A stretch of 10,274 nucleotides of DNA from DSM-111022 sp043424535 (GTDB lineage Bacteria > Bacillota > Bacilli > Lactobacillales > Aerococcaceae), in contig JBHWOV010000024.1 in the NCBI GenBank assembly GCA_043424535.1, forward strand, positions 1-10,274, in the 5' to 3' direction. The translations under genes and the position numbers were made by a program. The notes beneath the pieces are model-generated. The model was not told the origin of the DNA, did not search any database, and worked only from the letters and a program-made list of their open reading frames with translations. This document shows positions 1 to 7,404 of this stretch, piece after piece; within the stretch, counting starts at the first letter, position 1, and every line of letters starts with the position of its first letter.

Positions 1-8
1 TACTATGA

Positions 9-770
9 TCAATATTCTTCTGATTCCCATAGAAATTCAATATATTTTGGATTTTGTTCTCGCCATGAAGCTTCATTGTGCTCTCCACCAGGCTGATTGT
101 AAACCAATGTTTCAGCATTTTGTTCAACAAAAGCATCAGCAAAATAACGAACATCCTCCGGTAATGACTCGATTGTTTCAATTTCACATTCTCCATAAGA
201 AAAATAGACCCGTGTATCATCTACTATATCGACTTGATTAATGGCTTTCTTTAAATAATCGCGACAGAATCCAATGGATGGCGATAGGCATGCGGCTTTT
301 GAAAAATATTGATTATAAGCGATCACACTGAATAAAGCCATTAAGCCTCCCATTGAAGAACCAGCAATGGCAGTATCTTCACGAAATGGTAAAGTACGAT
401 AATGTGAATCAATGAAAGGTTTCAAATGATAAATAACCCATTTTATAAATTCATCACCATAGCCATTAATAATTTGGCTAGTTCGTGGGCTTTCAAATAA
501 ACATGGCGCATATTCGGCTAATCGAGATTCTCCTTCATGAGGACATTCAATTCCAACGACAATTATTTTTTTGTCAGATTGATCCAAATAATATTCCAAA
601 TCCCAAGATGTCCCATAAGTCGCACTCGCATCATGAAAAAGATTATGCCCATCAAGCATATACATTACGGGATAATGTTCGGTCGATTCATAATAATAAG
701 GCGGAACATATAAATGAATAGTTCGCATCGTATCCTTATAAGGGAAAGAGTATTCAAAACGTTCAATCAT
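9..770 (-). CDS. Putative esterase, alpha/beta-hydrolase fold (esterase D-like family)
   Basis: This 253-residue protein is a likely cytoplasmic serine hydrolase of the putative esterase family (PF00756 type). The sequence shows no signal peptide. The N-terminal strand pattern (RTIHLYVPPYYYES, residues 16-29, then PVMYMLDGHNLF, residues 34-45) is typical of this family, with the oxyanion-side segment next to the YMLDG turn. The nucleophile elbow is GSSMGG (residues 137-142), making Ser139 the likely nucleophile. The GGEHNEASW segment (residues 228-236) supplies the likely catalytic His231. The acidic residue is less clear; the YGECE stretch (192-196) is where I would look. A strong AGGAGG site (778-783) lies 7 nt before the ATG. 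It follows the ABC exporter operon by 54 nt, across a small hairpin, so it may be read through from it. The substrate cannot be told: carboxylester, acyl-thiol and siderophore-type substrates all occur in the family. Confidence 0.88.
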   Translation of the reverse strand: MIERFEYSFPYKDTMRTIHLYVPPYYYESTEHYPVMYMLDGHNLFHDASATYGTSWDLEYYLDQSDKKIIVVGIECPHEGESRLAEYAPCLFESPRTSQIINGYGDEFIKWVIYHLKPFIDSHYRTLPFREDTAIAGSSMGGLMALFSVIAYNQYFSKAACLSPSIGFCRDYLKKAINQVDIVDDTRVYFSYGECEIETIESLPEDVRYFADAFVEQNAETLVYNQPGGEHNEASWREQNPKYIEFLWESEEY

Positions 771-777
771 AGAAATA

Positions 778-783
778 CCTCCT
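778..783 (-). promoter_or_regulatory. Ribosome binding site of the esterase gene
   Basis: On the minus strand this reads AGGAGG, 7 nt before the ATG at 770-768. It is a near-perfect Shine-Dalgarno match and fixes the esterase start. Confidence 0.8.
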
Positions 784-794
784 AGTGCAAAGGA

Positions 795-815
795 ACCGAC
801 TTCATTGAAGTCGGT
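795..815 (-). terminator. Short hairpin after the ABC exporter operon; weak or partial terminator
   Basis: ACCGACTTCA and TGAAGTCGGT form a perfect inverted repeat around one base, which gives a 9-bp stem with a 3-nt loop. It begins 9 nt after the stop codon of the downstream ABC gene, the usual place for a terminator. The bases that follow on the minus strand are TCCTTTGCAC, a poor T-tract, so termination is probably incomplete and the esterase could be transcribed by read-through. It could instead be an mRNA-stabilising 3' hairpin. Confidence 0.5.
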
Positions 816-824
816 TAGTAATTA

Positions 825-2624
825 TTAAGATGGGGTTGTCTGTAATGTCTGTAGTTGATACATATTATAATAAGTTCCTTGTTGATCAATCAATTCATCA
901 TGTTGCCCTTGTTCAATCACGTGACCTCTTTTGAGGACATAAATTTGATCGGCATTGCGAATCGTTGATAATCTATGCGCAATGACAATCATTGTCGCAT
1001 TTTCTCGGATTTTATTTAAACTTTCTTGGATGTACATTTCACTTTCAGTATCAATATTCGCCGTTGCTTCATCTAAAATTAATATTTTTGGTTTTCTAAT
1101 AACTGATCTGGCGATATTGATTAATTGTTTCTGTCCAGCGGATAGTGATTTTCCACCCTCACTAATAATTGTATCATATCCATCAGGCAATGCCTCAATA
1201 AAATGATCCGCTCCCGTAAATTTAGCTGCTTCAATGACTTCCTCATCCGTATAATTTCCATGAAGTCGAATATTATCTTTAAAGGAGCCATAAAACATAA
1301 ACGCGTCTTGTTGAACTAAAGCAATATCAGAGCGAAGACGGTCGTATGAATATTCACGGATACTATGATCATCATAATCGATTTGACCTCGATCGAATTC
1401 ATAAAAACGCATCAATAAATTGATAATCGTGGATTTCCCTGACCCGGTATGCCCGACTAAGGCAATCATTTCACCTTTATTGGCTTCAATATTGATTTGA
1501 TTCAACACGTCTTGGACGCCGTCATATGAAAAGGATAAGTCAGAAACAGAAACTTCCCCTTGAATGGGTTGATCGAATGTAGGTGATTCTTGTTCCGGTA
1601 TTAATTGGTCCAAATTCAAGACATCGCGTCCGCGCGAAGCAGCAACTAAACCGTCTTGATAAATACTTAAACTTCCCATCATATTGCCAATTGGTCGGAA
1701 AAATGATTTCGAATAGGAAGTAAAAGCATAAATTAAACCAACATCTAATGCTGATCCGCCTAATAATTGTGTCCCAAATATCCAAATTACTAAAACTAAC
1801 ACTAATTGTTCAATTAAACTGACAGCTGGCATTAAGAATAAAGCGTCCATCTTAAACATATTAATTCTTGCCTCAACATATTCATCATTGATATCTTTGA
1901 ATTCTTTTTTCATTCTTTCCGTTTGATTGAATTGTTGGATGAGCCACATACCTGTTGTCGATTCGCTGAGACGAGCATTGACATTAGATAATGCGGCACG
2001 CATTTTTCGATAAACAATGGTGGAAATGCGTTGATAAAAATAAATTAAAATCAACATAATCGGTACAAATGCCATAAAGACCCAAGCCATCGCTTCATTT
2101 AATGAAAACATCGCCACAGCGACCGTCGCTGCATTAATAAAACCATCGAAAAATGATAAAAAGACATTCCAAAATTCTTTTATCGTTTCTGTATCATTTG
2201 TCACTCGTGATACAACTTCACCATTCGGTACATCATTGAAGAAAGACATATTCAATACACCTAATTTTCGATAGAGTGTATTTCTAATATCCGCAACAGT
2301 ATATTCTGATGCCATGAAAAATAAATAATCTTTAACATAAACAATAACCATTTTTACCAGTATCAAAGCAAGATAAACACCGGCAACGGATAATGTCAAT
2401 TGTAAAGTAGCTGAATCAGTTCCTAGCACTTCATCAATATATCTTTGAATAATAATTGGTAAAAAGGCGGTGATGGAAGAAGCAAGAATCATTAATAGAA
2501 TTGATAATCCAAATCGCCACCATTGTGGTTTCGCAAATTTAAATAAGTAATTTAAAATTGAAAATTGTTCACGGATACTAAATGAAGTTTGACGTTCTTT
2601 TTTATTTTGTTGACTCAAATTCAT
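825..2624 (-). CDS. ABC exporter half-transporter with canonical Walker B (BmrD/LmrD/EfrD-like subunit)
   Basis: This is a 599-residue fused membrane-ATPase protein of the type I exporter class. Residues 1-330 hold the transmembrane domain, with hydrophobic helices near 38-60, 77-97, 160-198 and 265-300. The nucleotide-binding domain follows. Visible motifs are Walker A GHTGSGKST (391-399), Q-loop VQQD (437-440), ABC signature LSAGQ (494-498), Walker B with catalytic glutamate ILILDEA (Glu519), and the H-loop His550. The signature is LSAGQ instead of LSGGQ, while the catalytic Glu is intact. That is the pattern expected for the partner carrying the working Walker B in a heterodimer. Its start overlaps the end of the upstream half-transporter by 23 nt, with AAGGGAG just before the ATG, so the two are translated together. 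From memory, B. subtilis YheH/BmrD is about 673 residues, so this protein is shorter and may lack that protein's extracellular insertion. Exported substrates are unknown; relatives expel drugs, lipophilic cations or peptides. Confidence 0.92.
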   Translation of the reverse strand: MNLSQQNKKERQTSFSIREQFSILNYLFKFAKPQWWRFGLSILLMILASSITAFLPIIIQRYIDEVLGTDSATLQLTLSVAGVYLALILVKMVIVYVKDYLFFMASEYTVADIRNTLYRKLGVLNMSFFNDVPNGEVVSRVTNDTETIKEFWNVFLSFFDGFINAATVAVAMFSLNEAMAWVFMAFVPIMLILIYFYQRISTIVYRKMRAALSNVNARLSESTTGMWLIQQFNQTERMKKEFKDINDEYVEARINMFKMDALFLMPAVSLIEQLVLVLVIWIFGTQLLGGSALDVGLIYAFTSYSKSFFRPIGNMMGSLSIYQDGLVAASRGRDVLNLDQLIPEQESPTFDQPIQGEVSVSDLSFSYDGVQDVLNQINIEANKGEMIALVGHTGSGKSTIINLLMRFYEFDRGQIDYDDHSIREYSYDRLRSDIALVQQDAFMFYGSFKDNIRLHGNYTDEEVIEAAKFTGADHFIEALPDGYDTIISEGGKSLSAGQKQLINIARSVIRKPKILILDEATANIDTESEMYIQESLNKIRENATMIVIAHRLSTIRNADQIYVLKRGHVIEQGQHDELIDQQGTYYNMYQLQTLQTTPS

Positions 2625-4383
2625 CGCTCCCTTCCGTGATCTTTTGTTCTAATTGTTGCTGCTGATACATATTAGCGTACCATTTTCCAGTTGCCACCAA
2701 TTCCTCATGATTTCCTGATTCAACAATTTTTCCGTCTTCTAATACAAAAATCTTATCTGCATGCATGATTGAAGAAATCCGATGTGTAGCAATAACAGTG
2801 ATACCAATATCATTTTGCTCTTTGAAATTTTCCAGAATCGTATTTTCTGTCTTAGCATCAACCGCAGACATCGCATCATCCATAAATAAAATGTCCGGTT
2901 GAACTGCCATTGTCCGGGCAATTGAAATCCGTTGTTTTTGACCACCGGATAATGACACACCCTTTTCACCGACTTCTGTATCGTAACCTTCAGTAAATTC
3001 AAGAATATCTTCATGAATATCTGATAATTCGGTGTATTTTTCTACTTCATCAGCTGACAATTCAGGTCGTCCAAAGCGAACATTATCTCTAATCGTCGTT
3101 GAAAATAACAAATTCGTTTGAGGAATATAGCCAACATGTTCATGTAAATAATCTAAATCAATCCGCTCAATTTCAATTCCGTCATATTTAATCGTACCTT
3201 CTGTAACATCATAATGACGCAATAATAAATTAAAGAGCGTTGTTTTCCCTGAACCCGTTTTTCCAACAATTCCGATTGTTTCACCTTCATTTATCTCAAA
3301 GTGAATATCTTGGAGTGCTGGACTCGAAGCTCCAGGATAAGTAAATGAATCAATATCAACACTGATATGGTTGAATGGTAAGGCATCAATGCCATCTTCA
3401 GGCGATTGAACAGTAGCAGTATGACTTAACATCGTATCAATCCGATCATAAGCAACATTCCCACGTTCCATCGTATTCATTAAGCGGCCGGCTGCTAGGA
3501 GTGGCCATGTTAAATTCCCTAAATATGAAAAGTAAGCCACTAAATTTCCAATCGTAATTCTTCCTTGCGAAATATAATATGTTCCAAAGAAAATTGTTAA
3601 TACATAAGTTAAACCAGTGATTGTTTCAATAATTGGTGAATAAGCTGAGTTTACCAGATTGACTTGATGATTTGCTTCAACAACATTATCAGTTTCTGCC
3701 ACAAAATCTTGATAGTCATCATCTTCTTCACCGAATGCTTTAATCACTTGCATTCCAGCAACACTCTCTTGAACACTATCATTCATACTCGAGAATGCTG
3801 TTAAAGATTTTCTAAAATATTTGTTCATCCATTTTCCTAAATATCTGGCCACAAAAACTAATAATGGAAAAGGTAAAATGGTAAACAATGTCAATTTCCA
3901 ATCAATTAAGACAAACATACTTAATAATGTCACCAATGTTATCGAAATTGAATCCGTTAAAGTTAAAATTCCCCCGCCGGCTACAAATCTCAATGCGGCT
4001 AAATCATTTGTCGCATGAGCCATTAGATCACCAGTTCGGTATTCATTATAAAATTCTTGGTCCATTTTAGTAAAATGATCAAATAACCGATTACGCATCA
4101 ATGATTCTAATAATGTCGAATTTGTAAATAATTGTGTTCGCCACATATATCGTAATCCATACATCACAATTCCAATAATCAGTAAAGCCAATGTATATTT
4201 TCTTAGGCTAGACCATGTAATCAATCCCTGTGCCATTAAATCAACCACTTGCCCAATGAGTAAAGGAATAATAGCAGATAAAATCGAACAAGCGATTAGT
4301 CCCCCTATCGCAAGGGAATATGTTTTCCAACGTAACTTAAAAAACCATCCTAGTTTTTTAAATATTGCAAACAAGGCATTCAT
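2602..4383 (-). CDS. ABC exporter half-transporter with degenerate Walker B (BmrC/LmrC/EfrC-like subunit)
   Basis: This 593-residue membrane-ATPase fusion is the first gene of the exporter pair. The transmembrane domain covers about residues 20-310, with clear helices near 22-45, 64-80, 140-180 and 255-295. The nucleotide-binding domain shows Walker A GKTGSGKTT (374-382), Q-loop Gln422, a canonical LSGGQ signature (478-482), Walker B ILFMDDA (498-504) and H-loop His534. Asp503 sits where the catalytic glutamate normally is. This is the hallmark of the degenerate-site subunit in heterodimeric exporters such as BmrCD, LmrCD and EfrCD. Start choice is uncertain. The AGAAAGG at 4384-4390 touches the ATG at 4383-4381 with no spacer, but lies 9 nt before an in-frame TTG at 4374-4372, which would give a protein beginning (M)FAIFKKLGWFFK. 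I see no convincing promoter between the terminator at 4467-4491 and the start. Confidence 0.92.
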   Translation of the reverse strand: MNALFAIFKKLGWFFKLRWKTYSLAIGGLIACSILSAIIPLLIGQVVDLMAQGLITWSSLRKYTLALLIIGIVMYGLRYMWRTQLFTNSTLLESLMRNRLFDHFTKMDQEFYNEYRTGDLMAHATNDLAALRFVAGGGILTLTDSISITLVTLLSMFVLIDWKLTLFTILPFPLLVFVARYLGKWMNKYFRKSLTAFSSMNDSVQESVAGMQVIKAFGEEDDDYQDFVAETDNVVEANHQVNLVNSAYSPIIETITGLTYVLTIFFGTYYISQGRITIGNLVAYFSYLGNLTWPLLAAGRLMNTMERGNVAYDRIDTMLSHTATVQSPEDGIDALPFNHISVDIDSFTYPGASSPALQDIHFEINEGETIGIVGKTGSGKTTLFNLLLRHYDVTEGTIKYDGIEIERIDLDYLHEHVGYIPQTNLLFSTTIRDNVRFGRPELSADEVEKYTELSDIHEDILEFTEGYDTEVGEKGVSLSGGQKQRISIARTMAVQPDILFMDDAMSAVDAKTENTILENFKEQNDIGITVIATHRISSIMHADKIFVLEDGKIVESGNHEELVATGKWYANMYQQQQLEQKITEGSDEFESTK

Positions 4384-4390
4384 CCTTTCT
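4372..4390 (-). promoter_or_regulatory. Ribosome binding site that may favour a TTG start for the first ABC gene
   Basis: AGAAAGG (4384-4390) is directly adjacent to the ATG at 4381-4383, which is too close for normal initiation. The TTG codon at 4372-4374, codon 4 of the same frame, lies 9 nt away, a standard distance. Either the true start is the TTG or the site is used poorly from the ATG. The difference is only three residues. Confidence 0.45.
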
Positions 4391-4454
4391 TTATATCCAT
4401 AATCTTCATTTTAATCGTTTTATCAGTCCAATGCACGCGTATTGTTTCTAAATG

Positions 4455-4491
4455 ATAAAATAGAAAACACCGACCACAGTTTGGCCGGCGT
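4455..4491 (-). terminator. Intrinsic terminator after the flavin-binding protein gene
   Basis: On the minus strand the arms ACGCCGGCC (4491-4483) and GGTCGGTGT (4475-4467) form a 9-bp GC-rich stem with two G-T wobbles and a 7-nt loop. The tail TTTTCTATTTT follows at once. It starts 11 nt after the stop codon at 4503. Placement and tail fit a Rho-independent terminator, separating this gene from the ABC exporter operon. Confidence 0.85.
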
Positions 4492-4502
4492 CCTTAAGGT
4501 CT

Positions 4503-4931
4503 TTATTTCCCTATAGAGAAAACGTATCGATGCCCTTGAGTTAAACTATGATAGAATCCTTCTCCTTCATATAGTTGAAACACTTGGACATTGGCTTGGT
4601 CTTCTGTATCAGGATATACCATATCGACATACGGGTTACCTTCTAGCACTTCAGAAAGTCTATCTTTGCCTATTTTTCGAACTTTTCCTTCAATTCGAAT
4701 CACTTGAATGAGATAATCTTCCTTATTTAAACCGACAAGTGCCACAACGGGGTTCGCTTCTAATTGTTGATAGAAATTAGTTTTTGGGCTTGTCATAAAG
4801 AAAACTCCTTCATTATTCGCTACACCTACATTAATATAGCGTGCATGGGGATTTCCTTCTTTATCGACCGAAGATATGACAACGGCGCCCATTTTTTCTT
4901 CTAAAATATCCATAATTTCTGCTACTTCCAT
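4503..4931 (-). CDS. Pyridoxamine 5'-phosphate oxidase-like FMN-binding split-barrel protein
   Basis: This compact 142-residue protein matches the general-stress/PNPOx-like split-barrel fold. Visible family features are the opening helix, the strand-turn-strand VISSVDKEGNPHARY (18-32), the FFMTSPKTNFYQQLEANP segment (44-61), where the Lys-Thr region normally contacts the FMN phosphate, and the IRIEGKVRKIG strand (78-88). The C-terminal GEGFYHSLTQGHRYVF (123-138) is a recognisable conserved tail. It is too short for a true PdxH, which is normally above 200 residues, so vitamin B6 oxidation is unlikely. The family binds FMN, F420 or haem, and this member's substrate is unknown. It is cytosolic, with no signal or membrane segment. 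An AAGGAAGGGG site lies about 8 nt before the ATG. It has its own terminator and a 107-nt upstream gap, so it may be a single-gene unit. Confidence 0.82.
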   Translation of the reverse strand: MEVAEIMDILEEKMGAVVISSVDKEGNPHARYINVGVANNEGVFFMTSPKTNFYQQLEANPVVALVGLNKEDYLIQVIRIEGKVRKIGKDRLSEVLEGNPYVDMVYPDTEDQANVQVFQLYEGEGFYHSLTQGHRYVFSIGK

Positions 4932-4959
4932 ATTATCGCCCCTTCCTTTATCCTATTTT

Positions 4960-4988
4960 ATCATATTCTTACTGAGTCTCCTACTGAA
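4960..4988 (-). promoter_or_regulatory. Candidate promoter of the flavin-binding protein gene
   Basis: A -10-like TATGAT (4960-4965) lies 17 nt from a weak -35 TTCAGT (4983-4988) on the minus strand, about 30 nt upstream of the start codon. The -10 matches at 5 of 6 positions but the -35 at only 3 of 6. A nearby TTGACT at about 5018-5023 has no -10 at proper spacing. Confidence 0.3.
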
Positions 4989-5038
4989 AATATTGTCAGG
5001 ATAAGATATGTTTACAAGTCAATATATTTTTCGACACA

Positions 5039-6550
5039 TTAATCAAATGTTGATAAGCGATTGCCGAAATATATTGGATCACAAGTGATTTCAATGCCCA
5101 ATTTTTTAAGATTTCTTTCATTATCATTTGATAAAATAACGGTCGAATGAGCCTGACAATTTTCTAGATTTTCTAATTGATCATATGCTAACTTAGCGGT
5201 AGGATTCGTAACGGCAGATATAGCCAGAGCGATTAATAATTCATTTAATGTTAATGTAGGATATTTACTACCCAAAGCATCTAATTTCAATCGTTGAATC
5301 GTTTCTAAAATCATTGGTGCTAATAAATCTATTTGATCATTAATCCCTGCTAATTTTTTTAGTGCATTCATGATGACTGCACTTGGGGCATCCATTAATT
5401 CTGTTTGTCTACCAGTTACAATAACTTCATTCGGTAATTGAAGTGCAATGACTGCTTGCATATTTTCTTGATCATATCGCTCTTCTAAGATTGATTGATA
5501 CTCTCTTGCATAAGAAACTGGGATACGATCTTCAGGTTTTAATTCACTTTCTTCCATAATTAAATGCATATTTGATCGTTCTGTATCGGTCGCAATGCCT
5601 TTTTTATAATCTGTTTCTACTTGAAAGAAGCGGCGAATAATTTCTTGTTGAGCTGCTTCTTGAACAATCATATCATCTATAATCCCACTTTTTATACAGT
5701 TGACACCCATATCTGTTGGTGACTGATAAGGAGATTTCTCTCCAGTGATATTTTGTAAAATGCGTCTGACAACCGGAAACATTTGCACATCCCGATTATA
5801 ATTCACCGCCACTTCGCCATATGCCTCAAAATGATAATTATCAATCACATTTGAATCATTTAAATCAATGGTCGCTGCTTCATAAGCAATATTTACCGGA
5901 TGCTTCAACGGAAGATTCCATACAGGAAAAGTTTCAAATTTAGCATAACTCGCCTTCATACCCCGTTTATGTTCATGATAGAGCTGACTTAAACAAGTCG
6001 CTAATTTACCAGATCCTGCACCAGGACCTGTCACTATGACCACTTGTCTTTCGGTTTCTATAAATGAATTTTTTTCAAAACCATCTTCAGATAATAAGAC
6101 ATCCAGTTCTAATGGATAACCTTTGATCGGTTCATGTGTATATACCTTTATTCCACGTTGTTCTAAATTATTTTTGAAATATTTTGCATTGGTATTTTGT
6201 TCAGTGTAGCGAGTTAACAAGACACTATTCACTAAAATGTCTCTCTCCCGATATTCATCTATCAGACGCAATACTTCCTGATCATAAGTGATGCCGTAAT
6301 CACCACGTAATTTATTTTGTTCAATATCACCTGCATAAACACAAATAATTATTTCAGCCTGATCTTTGATTCGGGTGAGTAATTTCAATTTCGCATCTTC
6401 ATCAAAACCGGGTAGCACACGCTTAGCATGTTTATCTCCGATCAGTTTGCCACCAAATTCCAAATACAGTTTGTCTTTACCTTGCACACGTTCGAGAATG
6501 TGAGCGGATTGCTCTTTCAAATAAACGTCATTATCAAATCCTTTTTTCAA
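5039..6550 (-). CDS. DUF1846 domain-containing protein (function unknown)
   Basis: This 503-residue protein is a full-length member of the DUF1846 family, which is widespread in Bacillota. The usual length is about 490-505 residues. No biochemical role is established that I know of. The N-terminal part (about 1-165) looks like an alpha/beta domain with the motif GGKLIGDKHAKRVLPGFD (33-50). The middle carries a P-loop-like glycine-rich turn VIVTGPGAGSGK (171-182) after a hydrophobic strand, suggesting nucleotide or phosphate binding. The residue after the lysine is Leu rather than Ser or Thr, so it is not a standard Walker A. The C-terminal third is helical. No signal peptide or membrane segment is seen, so it is cytosolic. 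The start is TTG: GAGGTG (6559-6564) lies 8 nt upstream, an in-frame TGA sits just before, and the next in-frame Met is residue 198. It follows the carboxypeptidase gene by 28 nt, so the two are probably co-transcribed. Confidence 0.9.
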   Translation of the reverse strand: MKKGFDNDVYLKEQSAHILERVQGKDKLYLEFGGKLIGDKHAKRVLPGFDEDAKLKLLTRIKDQAEIIICVYAGDIEQNKLRGDYGITYDQEVLRLIDEYRERDILVNSVLLTRYTEQNTNAKYFKNNLEQRGIKVYTHEPIKGYPLELDVLLSEDGFEKNSFIETERQVVIVTGPGAGSGKLATCLSQLYHEHKRGMKASYAKFETFPVWNLPLKHPVNIAYEAATIDLNDSNVIDNYHFEAYGEVAVNYNRDVQMFPVVRRILQNITGEKSPYQSPTDMGVNCIKSGIIDDMIVQEAAQQEIIRRFFQVETDYKKGIATDTERSNMHLIMEESELKPEDRIPVSYAREYQSILEERYDQENMQAVIALQLPNEVIVTGRQTELMDAPSAVIMNALKKLAGINDQIDLLAPMILETIQRLKLDALGSKYPTLTLNELLIALAISAVTNPTAKLAYDQLENLENCQAHSTVILSNDNERNLKKLGIEITCDPIYFGNRLSTFD

Positions 6551-6558
6551 ATTATCAT

Positions 6559-6564
6559 CACCTC
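6559..6564 (-). promoter_or_regulatory. Ribosome binding site that supports the TTG start of the DUF1846 gene
   Basis: GAGGTG lies 8 nt before the TTG at 6550-6548. The frame closes with a TGA just upstream, and no in-frame ATG occurs until codon 198, so this site decides the start. Confidence 0.75.
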
Positions 6565-6578
6565 ATTACATTCATATC

Positions 6579-7340
6579 TTAATTTTTTTCATTTTCTCTG
6601 TGTTCTATCAGTGCTAAATATTCTTCTAATACTAAATGATTTTCCATCATTATTTGAGCATGTTCTACACCGACATAACGCAAATGCCATGGCTCATATT
6701 CATATTGTGTCACTTCTTGTTTACCATCTAAATATCGAATAATAAAACCATAATCGGCCGCATGTTCAGCCATCCAGATAGCCGACGGATACTCTCCATA
6801 TGCTTGATGCAAATCGTCGCCATATTGATCCCAGTCATTGCCTAATATATCGAGTGCGAGACCTGTCGAATGTTCACTCGCATCAGCTGGTGCAACGAAT
6901 AGATCCGTCATATAATATGCAGTTTCTTCGTCATAACCATCTGCTAAATAAAGATTCATTCGAGCATCGAAATTCGCTGCTTGTTGATCTACTGACCGAT
7001 AGCCAGACACTGCATATAAACCATGCCCATCTTCTTGAGCAGAAGTAAATAAATTAATTACCGCTTCTTCAATTTCTTGATGATAAGGAATGCCATTATC
7101 AGTGTATGTTAATGGGATTTCGACTGTCGTATCAATTGGATTTTCACGATTCACTAACACTAAATTTGGATCGTCTATTGACGCATCTTCAGGGATTTTA
7201 TCCATGACTTTTTCAATATCTAAATCTGGATTCAAGGATTCAATCAATTCAATATCTGGTAAATGATAAGCTGAAACAGAGATTTGTGTGGATATTGGCA
7301 TCAAAAACAATGTAAAACATAAAACAATCAGTTTTTTCAT
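6579..7340 (-). CDS. Secreted D-alanyl-D-alanine carboxypeptidase, M15/VanY family
   Basis: This 253-residue exported zinc peptidase should cleave the terminal D-Ala of peptidoglycan stem peptides, acting outside the membrane. The N-terminus (MKK, a hydrophobic core at 4-18, VSA at 22-24) is a signal peptide with a likely cut after Ala24. There is no lipobox, so release or loose wall association is expected instead of lipid anchoring. The catalytic domain shows SGYRS (112-116), SEHSTGLALD (155-164) with zinc ligands His157 and Asp164, and EPWHLRYVG (216-224) with catalytic Glu216 and ligand His219. All M15B hallmarks are intact. Residues 30-75 form an acidic, Asp/Glu-rich stretch before the domain. 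AGGAG lies 6 nt before the ATG. The gene sits between a 55-codon ORF and the DUF1846 gene. No van-type ligase is nearby, so a housekeeping wall role is likelier than glycopeptide resistance. Confidence 0.92.
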   Translation of the reverse strand: MKKLIVLCFTLFLMPISTQISVSAYHLPDIELIESLNPDLDIEKVMDKIPEDASIDDPNLVLVNRENPIDTTVEIPLTYTDNGIPYHQEIEEAVINLFTSAQEDGHGLYAVSGYRSVDQQAANFDARMNLYLADGYDEETAYYMTDLFVAPADASEHSTGLALDILGNDWDQYGDDLHQAYGEYPSAIWMAEHAADYGFIIRYLDGKQEVTQYEYEPWHLRYVGVEHAQIMMENHLVLEEYLALIEHRENEKN

Positions 7341-7370
7341 ACATTTCTCCTATCTTTCAGTAATGTAAAT

Positions 7371-7404
7371 GACCTCTCAACGCTTGTTGAGAGGTCTGTT
7401 TTTT
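7371..7404 (+). terminator. Strong hairpin with T-tract in plus orientation
   Basis: GACCTCTCAA (7371-7380) and TTGAGAGGTC (7387-7396) pair perfectly. The flanking C7381-G7386 pair extends this to an 11-bp stem with a GCTT loop. On the plus strand TGTTTTTT follows, a good intrinsic terminator. On the minus strand, where all nearby genes lie, only ATTTACATT follows, a weak tail. The stop codon of the 55-codon ORF (7403-7405) overlaps the T-tract. It may act in both directions with unequal strength. Confidence 0.65.

Noticed and set aside
2739..3014. Minus-strand 91-codon frame within the ABC gene
   Set aside because: It is a shifted frame over the nucleotide-binding domain, which is intact in its own frame. 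It is not a frameshifted fragment.
3821..4070. Plus-strand reading frames inside the first ABC gene
   Set aside because: They lie fully antisense to a well-supported coding frame, lack ribosome binding sites and show no recognisable protein pattern. The same holds for the other antisense frames over the esterase, ABC, carboxypeptidase and ECF genes.
5018..5023. TTGACT as a -35 box downstream of the DUF1846 gene
   Set aside because: No acceptable -10 element occurs 15-19 nt after it on the minus strand.
6579..7340. Glycopeptide resistance (vanY) role for the carboxypeptidase
   Set aside because: The catalytic family fits, but no vanA/B-type ligase, vanH, vanX or two-component system is present, and VanY-like enzymes are common housekeeping genes.
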